Assembly: GCA_944324265.1 (NCBI GenBank)
Contig: CALUVS010000006.1
Location: 1 to 62,507 of the forward strand
Length of the DNA: 62,507 nucleotides
Source of the DNA: an uncultured Traorella sp.
GTDB lineage: Bacteria; Bacillota_I; Bacilli_A; Erysipelotrichales; Erysipelotrichaceae
Direction: 5' to 3'
A program made the translations under genes and the position numbers. This document shows, one piece after another, positions 37,016-45,260 of the stretch. Positions within the stretch are counted from its first letter, which is position 1; every line of letters starts with the position of its first letter. Under the pieces are notes generated by a model. It was not told where the DNA came from. It ran no database searches and was given only the letters and a program-made list of their open reading frames with translations.

Positions 37016-38193
37016 GTGTGATTTCGTATACATTACATCATTGCATCAAATGCATGCATTGTTTAAGAAGCTGTCCAACAGAAGCAATTACAATACGCAA
37101 TGAACGTGTGAATATTTCTGCAGAAAAATGTATCAACTGCGGAAAATGCATCAGCGGCTGTCAGCATGCCGGACTTACCGCCAAGGGCAGTACACTGGTG
37201 GATAAAGAAAATTATGAATACAGCGTCTGCTTAGTGCCTACTTCGATCTATGCAGACTGCTCATCATTAGAAGAAGCAGAAAAATTAAATGCGGCATTGG
37301 AGAAATTGGGATTTGATGAATTGGTTTATTTAGGAGAATATGAAGGCAATGTGTACAGCCGAGTCAATGAGGCCTTGGAAAAAAGCGAACATCGTCTGAT
37401 CATTTCTTCCTTTTGTCCAACCATCAATCGTTTGATTGAAACACAGTATCCGATGCTGATGGAGTGCCAGGTTGATTTTGAACTGCCGGCAGTTTTGGCC
37501 GCAAAGGATCTGCGCAGAAAATATGCAGATAAAAATTGCGGTATCTTTCTTTTATGCGAATGTCCAAGCAAATTGGCATTAGCTAAATATCCTTACGGCA
37601 ATCAAACGACTGAGATTGATCATGCAATTTCCATTGTCGATTATTTTCCATTGATCAATGGATTGCGCAGCGAACAAAGAGCACCGGCTCAATTGTGTGC
37701 CGAAGGCATTAAACTGGTCGCTACGGGCTTAGGATCTCGCTTTGATAAGCAGATCTTGTCGGTCAATGGTTTGGATAAAGTAATCAAAGCGCTGGAATTG
37801 GCTGAGTTTGGCTTATTGAAGGAAGTCAAATATTTATCGCTGAGTGCTTGTTATAATGGCTGCATCGGCGGACAGTTTTTATGGGGAAACTCATTTAACG
37901 GCCGCATCAATATGCATGAGCTGTTAAAGGAAGCTAAGCCTTTGCAGCATGAATTCTCATTGGCCAGTATGGCAAGAACAAAAGAAAATTATGATGAAAA
38001 GAAAAAGAGTTCTATGGCGGATCGTATGAAACGTTTCCGTGCAATCAATGAAGCTTTTGATTATCTGCCGGGCTATGACTGCGGTGCCTGCGGTTTCCCA
38101 AGCTGCAGAGCAATGGCAGAAGCCATTGCCGATGGACATCAAAGTATTAAGGATTGCAGAATTCTTGGAAAGAGAGAAACAGATGAAAGTTAG
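37012..38193 (+). CDS. Sensory-type [FeFe] hydrogenase-like iron-sulfur protein (HydS-like)
   Basis: A 393-residue protein. An N-terminal two-cluster ferredoxin (CIKCMHCLRSCP; CINCGKCISGC) is followed by a reduced H-cluster domain with SSFCPT (about 132), LLCECPSK (about 182) and ACYNGCIGG (about 281-289) in place of the three classic H-cluster motifs. A C-terminal four-Cys Fe-S domain has YDCGACGFPSCRAMAEAIADG. The weakened second and third motifs point to a sensor rather than a catalytic enzyme, as for group C/D hydrogenases. No PAS domain is fused. Confidence 0.85.
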   Translation: MSVISYTLHHCIKCMHCLRSCPTEAITIRNERVNISAEKCINCGKCISGCQHAGLTAKGSTLVDKENYEYSVCLVPTSIYADCSSLEEAEKLNAALEKLGFDELVYLGEYEGNVYSRVNEALEKSEHRLIISSFCPTINRLIETQYPMLMECQVDFELPAVLAAKDLRRKYADKNCGIFLLCECPSKLALAKYPYGNQTTEIDHAISIVDYFPLINGLRSEQRAPAQLCAEGIKLVATGLGSRFDKQILSVNGLDKVIKALELAEFGLLKEVKYLSLSACYNGCIGGQFLWGNSFNGRINMHELLKEAKPLQHEFSLASMARTKENYDEKKKSSMADRMKRFRAINEAFDYLPGYDCGACGFPSCRAMAEAIADGHQSIKDCRILGKRETDES

Positions 38194-38515
38194 AGAATTG
38201 GCAGAAAAAAGCGGATTTCAAGTACATGCAGATGAAATTGCTTTCGATAAAGAAATCGAGGGTGTATTCTGCGGTGATCTTTTGAGCTGGGTCATGGGCA
38301 ATTGTCATGAATCCAATGCATGGATCACAGTACAGACACATCTGAATGTGGTGGCAGTGGCAGCATTGAAGGAAATCAGCTGTTTGATCATCGTGCAGGA
38401 TGCTTCGATTCCGCAGGAGACCTTGGATAAGGCGAAAGAAGAGCATATAGCTGTTTTTGAAACATCGATGAGTGCTTATGAAGCCTGTGTTTTCTGTCAT
38501 GAAATAGGTTGCTGA
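38183..38515 (+). CDS. DRTGG domain protein 2
   Basis: A 110-residue protein related to the DRTGG protein at 36250: EGVFCGDLLSWVMGNCHESNAWITVQ, then CLIIVQDASIPQETLDKAKEEHIAVFETSMSAYE, which fits the family fold. ATG 38183 gives an 11-nt overlap with the sensory hydrogenase gene; a longer frame inside that gene lacks a ribosome site. It ends 1 nt before the PHP gene. Confidence 0.8.
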   Translation: MKVRELAEKSGFQVHADEIAFDKEIEGVFCGDLLSWVMGNCHESNAWITVQTHLNVVAVAALKEISCLIIVQDASIPQETLDKAKEEHIAVFETSMSAYEACVFCHEIGC

Positions 38516-38516
38516 T

Positions 38517-39215
38517 ATGTTTTACGATTTTCATATTCATTCCGTTCTTTCACCTTGTGCTGAGGATGACATGACGCCGAACAATATTGTCAATATGTCG
38601 TTATTGAAAGGATTGGAATGCATTGCTGTCTGTGATCACAATTCTGCGGCTCAGCAGAAAACAATGGCTTTGGTTGCCAAAGAAAAAGGACTTCATTATA
38701 TTTACGGCATTGAGGTGCAGACCATAGAAGAGGTTCATGTTTTGGCACTGTTTGAAAAAGAAGAGCATTGTTTGTCTTTCGGTGAATGGGTAAAAGAAAA
38801 ATTGCCGCCGATTCCCAATGATGTGCAGTATTTCGGTCAGCAGCAGATCATGAATGAAAAGGATGAAGAAATTGCTTCAGAACCCATTTTGCTTCTGCAG
38901 TCCATTGAAGCGGGAATCAATGAAACCTGTGATCGGGTTCATGCTCATCATGGCTTATTTATTTTGGCTCATGTGATGGATCGGGCCAATTCGATCATGA
39001 CTCAGTTAGGTTTTATTCCGCAAGGTCTGCCGATTGATGGCTGTGAGATCAAAGAAAGCATGCAGAAGGAATTGATCTTGGCAATGCATCCTTATTTGAG
39101 TGAAGAATTGATCTGGCTGATTGACAGTGATGCGCATCAGCTGATTGATATTCATGAGAATGAATATGAAATAGATTTTGAAATTTTAAAAAAAGGATGG
39201 AGGAAGTATGTATGA
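38517..39215 (+). CDS. PHP domain metal-dependent phosphoesterase
   Basis: A 232-residue PHP protein with the metal motif DFHIHSVLSPCAEDD (His6, His8), VCDHNSAAQQ, YGIEVQTIEEVHVLALF and a late DSDAHQL. Related TrpH/YciV proteins cleave 3',5'-nucleotides or short RNAs. PHP genes recur in hydrogenase operons, but their role there is unknown. It overlaps the next gene by 4 nt. Confidence 0.85.
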   Translation: MFYDFHIHSVLSPCAEDDMTPNNIVNMSLLKGLECIAVCDHNSAAQQKTMALVAKEKGLHYIYGIEVQTIEEVHVLALFEKEEHCLSFGEWVKEKLPPIPNDVQYFGQQQIMNEKDEEIASEPILLLQSIEAGINETCDRVHAHHGLFILAHVMDRANSIMTQLGFIPQGLPIDGCEIKESMQKELILAMHPYLSEELIWLIDSDAHQLIDIHENEYEIDFEILKKGWRKYV

Positions 39216-39769
39216 TGCAGAATTTAAGTATGCATGTATTGGATATTGCATCAAATTCAGTTCGTGCAGAGGCTACTGATCTCCATATTATAATGATCAA
39301 CAGTACTTGTAAGGATCTGATTTCCATTGAAGTGATAGATAATGGCAAGGGAATGGATGAAGAAATGATTCAACGAGTACAAGATCCGTTTTTTACCTCA
39401 AGAACGACTCGCAGAATTGGGTTGGGCATTCCTTTTTTCAAGGAACTGGCTGAGGCATGCAATGGATCCTTTGAACTGGAATCACAAGTGAATGTTGGGA
39501 CACGCATTTATGTATCGATGCAGAAAAGTCATTGGGATACACCGCCATTGGGTGATCTGGGAGATGCTGTTGTGCTTGTCTGGTGTCAGAAGGAAACCAA
39601 TCATATTCACTTTGATTATAAAACTGATGCAAATCAGTTCAGCTTTGATTCAGATGAAATTAAGGCGATTCTCGGCGATGAAGTTAGTGTGTGTGAAGCT
39701 GAGATCATGATGTGGTGCAAGGACTACATCAATCAACAAATACAGGTGTGTGAGGAGGAACAAGTATGA
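39212..39769 (+). CDS. GHKL ATPase (histidine kinase-like), hydrogenase-associated
   Basis: A 185-residue protein with N-box LDIASNSVRAEAT (the SNSxRA form), G1 VIDNGKGMDEE, PFFTSR and G2 RIGLGIPFFKEL, then an extra C-terminal domain of about 80 residues. No phosphoacceptor His domain. Proteins like this accompany hydBA in many clostridia (called HydD in some acetogens). GGAGGA precedes ATG 39212. Confidence 0.85.
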   Translation: MMQNLSMHVLDIASNSVRAEATDLHIIMINSTCKDLISIEVIDNGKGMDEEMIQRVQDPFFTSRTTRRIGLGIPFFKELAEACNGSFELESQVNVGTRIYVSMQKSHWDTPPLGDLGDAVVLVWCQKETNHIHFDYKTDANQFSFDSDEIKAILGDEVSVCEAEIMMWCKDYINQQIQVCEEEQV

Positions 39770-40131
39770 AATCTTTAGCTGATTTACAGGCTTTGCGTGA
39801 ACAGGCGAAAAAACGTCTAGAAATGCGTGAAGGCGATGCCGACTATCGTATTGTGGTAGGTATGGCTACCTGCGGAATTGCAGCTGGTGCTCGTCCGGTC
39901 TTGAATACGTTAGTAGAAGAAGTGGCAAAACATGGCTACAGCTGTACGGTAACGCAGACCGGCTGTATAGGTATGTGTACATTGGAACCAATCGTAGAAG
40001 TTTATGACAAAGCAGGGCAGAAAACAACTTATGTGCTCATGGATCCGGATAAAGCGGTTCGAATGCTGGAAAGTCATATCCGTGACGGTAAGATTCTTGA
40101 TGAATGTACAATTGCCAGTGTAAGAAAGTAG
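39766..40131 (+). CDS. Thioredoxin-like [2Fe-2S] protein
   Basis: A 121-residue stand-alone [2Fe-2S] domain: MATCGIAAGA and GCIGMCTLEP carry the four Cys, as in the C-terminal half of NuoE. It may be an extra electron relay to HydB. It overlaps the ATPase gene by 4 nt and precedes hydB by 7 nt. Confidence 0.85.
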   Translation: MKSLADLQALREQAKKRLEMREGDADYRIVVGMATCGIAAGARPVLNTLVEEVAKHGYSCTVTQTGCIGMCTLEPIVEVYDKAGQKTTYVLMDPDKAVRMLESHIRDGKILDECTIASVRK

Positions 40132-40138
40132 GTGTCTT

Positions 40139-41935
40139 ATGGAGAGATTAAATGTATTGATCTGTGCAGGAACCGGATGTACTTCCAGTAATTCAGCGCT
40201 TATTGAAGCGGAATTTGAAAAATGTCTGGCTGCTTTAAACCTGCAGTATGAAGTCAAGATCGTGAAAACAGGATGCTTTGGTCTTTGCCAAAAGGGGCCT
40301 ATTGTGGCCATTCATCCGGACAAAGTGTTTTATTGTCAAGTAAAGGTGGAAGATGTTGCGGAAATTGTCAATGAACATATTTACAAGGGACGTCGTGTTG
40401 AACGTCTGGAAATGCATGACATTGATGAAGAAACCAAAGAAAAAATCTTTGATATTGATGAAATTCGCTTCTATGCGAAACAGAAAAGAATTGCTTTGAG
40501 AAACTGCGGAGTTATCAATCCGGAAGATCTCAATGAATATATTGCCCGTGATGGTTATATGGCCTTAGGAAAAGTCTTAACGGAAATGACACCTCAGGAA
40601 GTTATTGATGAAATCAGCAAGTCTGGTCTTCGAGGCAGAGGAGGCGGAGGCTTCCCAACCGGGCGTAAATGGCAGTTTGCCAAAAATGAAGTCAGTGAAG
40701 AAAAATATGTTATCTGCAATGCTGATGAAGGAGATCCAGGAGCTTTCATGGATCGTTCCATTTTGGAAGGAGATCCTCACAGTGTAATTGAAGCGATGGC
40801 GATTGCCGGTTATGCCATTGGGGCAAAACAAGGATATATTTATATTCGTGCCGAATATCCGATTGCAGTAGATCGTTTGAAAATTGCCATCCAGCAGGCC
40901 AAAGAAGCTGGCTTATTAGGTGAAGATATTCTGGGCAGCGGATTCAGTTTTGATGTCGAGATCCGTTTAGGTGCCGGAGCCTTTGTCTGCGGTGAAGAAA
41001 CCGCTTTGATTGCTTCTATCGAAGGCAAACGAGGTATGCCGAATCCAAAACCTCCTTTCCCAGCCGTGAAGGGAGTATGGGGCAAGCCAACAATCATCAA
41101 CAATGTAGAAACATTTGCCAATGTAGCGCAGATCATCAATCATGGTGCTGATTGGTTCAGAAGCATCGGTACAGAAAAATCACCGGGTACCAAAGTATTT
41201 GCTTTGGGCGGAAAAGTTGTGAATACGGGTTTAGTTGAAGTACCGATGGGAACAACGCTGCGTGAAGTAATTTATGAAATCGGCGGCGGCTGTCCGAATA
41301 ACAAACGATTCAAAGCTGTACAGACAGGCGGTCCAAGCGGCGGCTGTCTGACAGAGGCAGATTTGGATTCTCCGATTGATTTTGATACATTGGTAGCGAA
41401 GGGTTCTATGATGGGATCCGGCGGTATGATCGTTATGGATGAAGATAATTGTATGGTCGATATTGCGCGCTTCTACATGGATTTTATCGTGGATGAATCC
41501 TGTGGAAAATGTACGCCTTGCCGTGTCGGAACCAAACGTCTTCTGGAGCTTTTAACAGATATTTGTGAGGGAAGAGGTACGATGGATACATTGACAGAAT
41601 TGGAACAGCTGAGCTATGCCATCAAGGATACAGCTTTATGCGGTTTAGGTCAGACAGCACCAAATCCGGTTTTGTCAACACTGCGTTTCTTTAAAGATGA
41701 ATATATTGCTCATGTTACAGAAAAACGCTGTCCTGCAAAAGTATGTAAGGCACTTTTGACATATAAAATTGATCCAGATAAATGCCGTAAGTGTTCCTTA
41801 TGTGCGAAGGGCTGTCCGGTCAATGCAATCAGCGGTGTGCCTGGAAAAGAAACATATAAGATCGACACAAGCAAATGCATCAAGTGCGGTGCCTGCATGA
41901 ATGCCTGCCACTTTGGTGCTGTGGAATTGGGATAG
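40139..41935 (+). CDS. hydB: Bifurcating [FeFe] hydrogenase subunit beta (HydB, NuoF-like)
   Basis: A 598-residue flavoprotein. N-terminal [2Fe-2S] domain (CAGTGCTSS; GCFGLCQKG), then the NuoF core with NADH/FMN motif GRGGGGFPTGRKW, NADEGDPGAFMDR and GAGAFVCGEETALI. An SLBB domain, a [4Fe-4S] site (SCGKCTPCRVG with later ALCGLG) and a C-terminal pair of clusters (CRKCSLCAKGCP; CIKCGACMNACH) follow. The C-terminal ferredoxin is the mark of HydB over complex I NuoF. It oxidises or forms NADH in confurcation with ferredoxin. Confidence 0.94.
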   Translation: MERLNVLICAGTGCTSSNSALIEAEFEKCLAALNLQYEVKIVKTGCFGLCQKGPIVAIHPDKVFYCQVKVEDVAEIVNEHIYKGRRVERLEMHDIDEETKEKIFDIDEIRFYAKQKRIALRNCGVINPEDLNEYIARDGYMALGKVLTEMTPQEVIDEISKSGLRGRGGGGFPTGRKWQFAKNEVSEEKYVICNADEGDPGAFMDRSILEGDPHSVIEAMAIAGYAIGAKQGYIYIRAEYPIAVDRLKIAIQQAKEAGLLGEDILGSGFSFDVEIRLGAGAFVCGEETALIASIEGKRGMPNPKPPFPAVKGVWGKPTIINNVETFANVAQIINHGADWFRSIGTEKSPGTKVFALGGKVVNTGLVEVPMGTTLREVIYEIGGGCPNNKRFKAVQTGGPSGGCLTEADLDSPIDFDTLVAKGSMMGSGGMIVMDEDNCMVDIARFYMDFIVDESCGKCTPCRVGTKRLLELLTDICEGRGTMDTLTELEQLSYAIKDTALCGLGQTAPNPVLSTLRFFKDEYIAHVTEKRCPAKVCKALLTYKIDPDKCRKCSLCAKGCPVNAISGVPGKETYKIDTSKCIKCGACMNACHFGAVELG

Positions 41936-41944
41936 GAGGATCAT

Positions 41945-43687
41945 ATGGTCAAGTTAACAATTAACAATCGTCAAATTGAAGCTGAAGAAGGAACAACGAT
42001 TCTGGAAGCAGCTCGTCAGAATAATATTCATATTCCTACCTTATGTTATTTAAAGGATCTGACAGGTACTGGAGCTTGCCGTGTCTGTCAGGTAGAAGTG
42101 AAAGGGGCTCGTTCTTTATGTGCTGCCTGTGTTTATCCGGTCAGTGAAGGCATGGTTGTCGAAACAAATTCGCAGAAAGCACTGGAAGCCAGAAAAACAG
42201 TCGTGGAACTGATTGTTTCCAATCATTCCAAAAACTGTCTGCAATGTGTCCGCAACAACAATTGTGAACTGCAGACATTGGCTGCACAGGTAGGGATTCG
42301 TGAAGATGCTTTCAAAGGGGCGCACACGAAGCCTAGCTTTGATGATGCTTCTTATGGCATTGTACGTGATACAAGCAAATGTGTGCTCTGCGGACGCTGT
42401 GTGGCTGCCTGTGAAAAGATTCAGGGCTTAGGTATCCTCAATTATATCAATCGCGGATTCAAGACAACGGTAGGTCCTGTTTTTGATAAATCACTCAGAG
42501 ATGTCAACTGTATGCAGTGCGGTCAGTGCATCAATGTCTGTCCGGTCGGAGCATTGCATGAAAAAGAAGAAATTCATGATGTCATTCAGGCATTGAATGA
42601 TCCAAATAAACATGTCATTGTACAGACAGCTCCGGCTGTTCGTGCCGGATTGGGAGAAGAATTTGGTATGCCGATCGGTACAAGAGTTACCGGCAAGATG
42701 GTCACCGCTTTGAAGCTGATGGGCTTTGATCGTGTTTATGATACAAACTATGCCGCTGACTTAACGATCATGGAAGAAGGCTATGAATTCTTGCATCGCA
42801 TCAAAACAGGCGGTACATTGCCGATGATCACTTCTTGTTCACCAGGATGGATCAATTATGCTGAAACAGAATATCCGGATTTATTGGATCACTTGTCTTC
42901 CTGCAAATCTCCGCACATGATGTTCGGTGCTATTCTCAAATCGTATTATGCTCAGACCAAGGGTATTGATCCGAAAGATATTTATGTTGTATCTGTGATG
43001 CCATGTGTCGCTAAAAAGGGCGAAAGCAGCCGTCAGGAAAACATTCATGATGGCTTAAAGGATGTCGATGCAGTTTTAACAACCCGTGAATTGGGACGTA
43101 TGATCAAAATGTTCGGCATTGATTTCGCAGATTTGATTGATTCTGACTTTGATCAGGATATGTTCGGTGAATATTCCGGTGCCGGTGTCATCTTCGGAAC
43201 TTCCGGCGGCGTGATGGAAGCTGCTTTAAGAACCGTGGCGGATGTACTGGAAAAGAAAGATCTGCAGAATGTGGATTACAAAGCAGTCCGCGGGGTAGAA
43301 GGCTTGAAAGAAGCAACCGTGGAATTGGCAGGAATGGAAATTCATGTGGCAGTTGCTCATTCCATGAGCATTGCCAAACCATTGCTGGAGGATATTCGTG
43401 CCGGCAGATCCAAATATCACTTTATTGAAATTATGGGCTGCCCTGGAGGATGCATCAATGGCGGCGGTATGCCGATTGTCAAAGCCTCTATCCGCAATTC
43501 TTCTATCAATTACAAACAGAAGCGTGCGGAAGCATTGTATGAAGAAGACAGTCAATGTAAGGTGCGTAAATCTCATGAAAATACACAGATTCAGGAACTT
43601 TACAAAAACTTCCTGCAGGAACCAAACAGTGAGCTGGCTCACCACTTGCTGCACACACACTATACAAAGAAAGAACGCTTTCGATAA
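41945..43687 (+). CDS. hydA: [FeFe] hydrogenase catalytic subunit HydA (group A3 type)
   Basis: A 580-residue enzyme. N-terminal [2Fe-2S] domain (GTGACRVCQVEV), His-Cys3 cluster (HSKNCLQCVRNNNC), and two [4Fe-4S] sites (CVLCGRCVAAC; CMQCGQCINVCP). The H-cluster domain carries TSCSPGW (about 297), MPCVAKK (about 353) and GCPGGCINGGG (about 498), then the small-subunit-like tail. It produces or consumes H2 using NADH plus reduced ferredoxin. Maturases HydE, F and G are not in this window. GGAGGATCAT precedes the ATG. Confidence 0.95.
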   Translation: MVKLTINNRQIEAEEGTTILEAARQNNIHIPTLCYLKDLTGTGACRVCQVEVKGARSLCAACVYPVSEGMVVETNSQKALEARKTVVELIVSNHSKNCLQCVRNNNCELQTLAAQVGIREDAFKGAHTKPSFDDASYGIVRDTSKCVLCGRCVAACEKIQGLGILNYINRGFKTTVGPVFDKSLRDVNCMQCGQCINVCPVGALHEKEEIHDVIQALNDPNKHVIVQTAPAVRAGLGEEFGMPIGTRVTGKMVTALKLMGFDRVYDTNYAADLTIMEEGYEFLHRIKTGGTLPMITSCSPGWINYAETEYPDLLDHLSSCKSPHMMFGAILKSYYAQTKGIDPKDIYVVSVMPCVAKKGESSRQENIHDGLKDVDAVLTTRELGRMIKMFGIDFADLIDSDFDQDMFGEYSGAGVIFGTSGGVMEAALRTVADVLEKKDLQNVDYKAVRGVEGLKEATVELAGMEIHVAVAHSMSIAKPLLEDIRAGRSKYHFIEIMGCPGGCINGGGMPIVKASIRNSSINYKQKRAEALYEEDSQCKVRKSHENTQIQELYKNFLQEPNSELAHHLLHTHYTKKERFR

Positions 43688-43692
43688 TGAGT

Positions 43693-43719
43693 AAGCCGGA
43701 CAGAAGTCCGGCTTTTTTT
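43693..43719 (+). terminator. Terminator of the hydrogenase operon
   Basis: AAGCCGGAC, 4-nt loop, GTCCGGCTT followed by T5. Confidence 0.92.
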
Positions 43720-43801
43720 ATGCGATTTTCGAAATTTTTAAGATTTATGCATGCTTTTATTTTATCTTTATTTTCTAAGATTATAGTAGGAAGTGAATGA
43801 T

Positions 43802-43861
43802 ATGAGAAGCATTAATTTGATGAAAAAAATCTTTTGGCAGGTGAAGATCTATGAAAACTAA
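43802..43861 (+). CDS. 19-codon upstream reading frame
   Basis: ATG 43802 follows GGAAGTGAATGAT and encodes MRSINLMKKIFWQVKIYEN, ending 11 nt inside the next gene in another frame. Its last codons form the ribosome site of that gene (CAGGTGAAGATCT). It may serve translational coupling; whether the peptide matters is unknown. Confidence 0.35.
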   Translation: MRSINLMKKIFWQVKIYEN

Positions 43862-44489
43862 GAAAATTGCGGCAATAATTGCTTTAGCTGTGCTGATTAT
43901 TTTGGGCTGCTTTGCAGCTTCACAGCTGAATATTGAACAATTGATCAAAAGTGTCTCAGATCTTCCTTACATCACGAAATTTATTGCTATTGTTCTTTTG
44001 ATCATGCTGCAGATCTTTTTAGCCTTTCTGCCGGGAGAACCGTTTGAATTGGCAGCGGGCTATATGCTTGGCGGATGGCAGGGAACCATTGCCTGTATGA
44101 TTGGATCACTTTTAGGTACTTTGGTTGTATTTATATTGGTGAAGATATTTAAGCGTACTTTGATTGATGCATTTTTTGACAGTAAAAAGATCGCGGAAGC
44201 AGAAAAGGTCTTTCATGCAAAGAAAGGTCTGCTTTGGGTTTTTCTTCTTTTTCTGATTCCCGGAACACCGAAAGATATCATGACTTATCTTGTATCTTTA
44301 AGCAACATTCGCTTGGTCAAATGGCTGACATTGACAACTATCGGACGCATTCCCAGTATCATCACTTCCACCTTTCTTTCTTCCAGCATCAAAGAAGGAC
44401 AGCTGTTTGTCGGGGGAATCATTTTCGTGATAACCCTCTTGCTGGTTGGAGCAGGGACTTATTTGTACAAAAAGACAATTCAGGAATGA
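43851..44489 (+). CDS. TVP38/TMEM64 (DedA/VTT) family membrane protein
   Basis: A 212-residue polytopic protein with family motifs FLPGEPFELAAGYMLGGWQG and GTLVVFILVKIF in the membrane re-entrant region, and LIPGTPKDIMTYLVSLS later. Members act as lipid scramblases or flippases, for example of undecaprenyl phosphate in DedA relatives; the exact substrate here is unknown. It sits between the hydrogenase operon and a two-component system. Confidence 0.87.
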   Translation: MKTKKIAAIIALAVLIILGCFAASQLNIEQLIKSVSDLPYITKFIAIVLLIMLQIFLAFLPGEPFELAAGYMLGGWQGTIACMIGSLLGTLVVFILVKIFKRTLIDAFFDSKKIAEAEKVFHAKKGLLWVFLLFLIPGTPKDIMTYLVSLSNIRLVKWLTLTTIGRIPSIITSTFLSSSIKEGQLFVGGIIFVITLLLVGAGTYLYKKTIQE

Positions 44490-44541
44490 AAAAGTAAGAC
44501 AAATGTTTTACAATAGTAGTTGGGAATGAGGGCTGAGATTT

Positions 44542-45252
44542 ATGAATCATACAATTTTATTAGTAGAAGATGAAAAAGGAATACGTGAAACAGTTGCCAT
44601 ATTTTTAAGAAATCAGGGATATGATGTATTGCAGGCAGAAAATGGCCAGCAGGGATTAGAACTGATTCAAGATCATGAGATCCACTTGGCGATTGTCGAT
44701 ATCATGATGCCGATCATGGATGGTATAACAATGACAATGAAGCTGCGGGAGGAACATGATTTTCCGGTTTTATTCTTAAGTGCAAAAAGTGAGGATATCG
44801 ATAAGATCACCGGTTTGAATCTGGGCGCAGATGACTATATCACCAAACCCTTTGAACCGATGGAATTAATTGCTCGTGTAAAATCACATTTAAGAAGATA
44901 TGAACAAATCTTGATGTTAAAGCAAAATCATACACAGCAAAATCAGGAAAAGCATATACTTGTTGTCGGTGAATTGGAATTGGACCAGTTTACCCGTGAG
45001 GTAACGGTCAGCGGCCGCAGTGTCCGTTTGACAGCCAAGGAATTTCAAATATTGGAATTATTGATGAGCTATCCGGGACGTGTGTATTCTGCGGATGAAA
45101 TCTATGAAGCTGTATGGAAAGAAGAAGCAATCAATACGGAAACAGTGATGGTGCATGTACGAAAACTGCGTGAAAAAATTGAAGTAAATCCAAGAAAACC
45201 CCAGTATTTAAAAGTTGTGTGGGGAATTGGCTATAAAATAGAAAAAATTTAG
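44542..45252 (+). CDS. OmpR family response regulator
   Basis: A 236-residue regulator. Receiver domain with acidic pocket EDE (9-11), phosphoacceptor Asp53 in VDIMMPIMDG, and Lys in YITKPFEP. The winged-helix output domain (130-236) has VRLTAKEFQILELLMSYPGRVYS and TVMVHVRKLREKIE. Co-transcribed with the kinase gene 8 nt downstream. Confidence 0.94.
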   Translation: MNHTILLVEDEKGIRETVAIFLRNQGYDVLQAENGQQGLELIQDHEIHLAIVDIMMPIMDGITMTMKLREEHDFPVLFLSAKSEDIDKITGLNLGADDYITKPFEPMELIARVKSHLRRYEQILMLKQNHTQQNQEKHILVVGELELDQFTREVTVSGRSVRLTAKEFQILELLMSYPGRVYSADEIYEAVWKEEAINTETVMVHVRKLREKIEVNPRKPQYLKVVWGIGYKIEKI

Positions 45253-45260
45253 GTGATACA

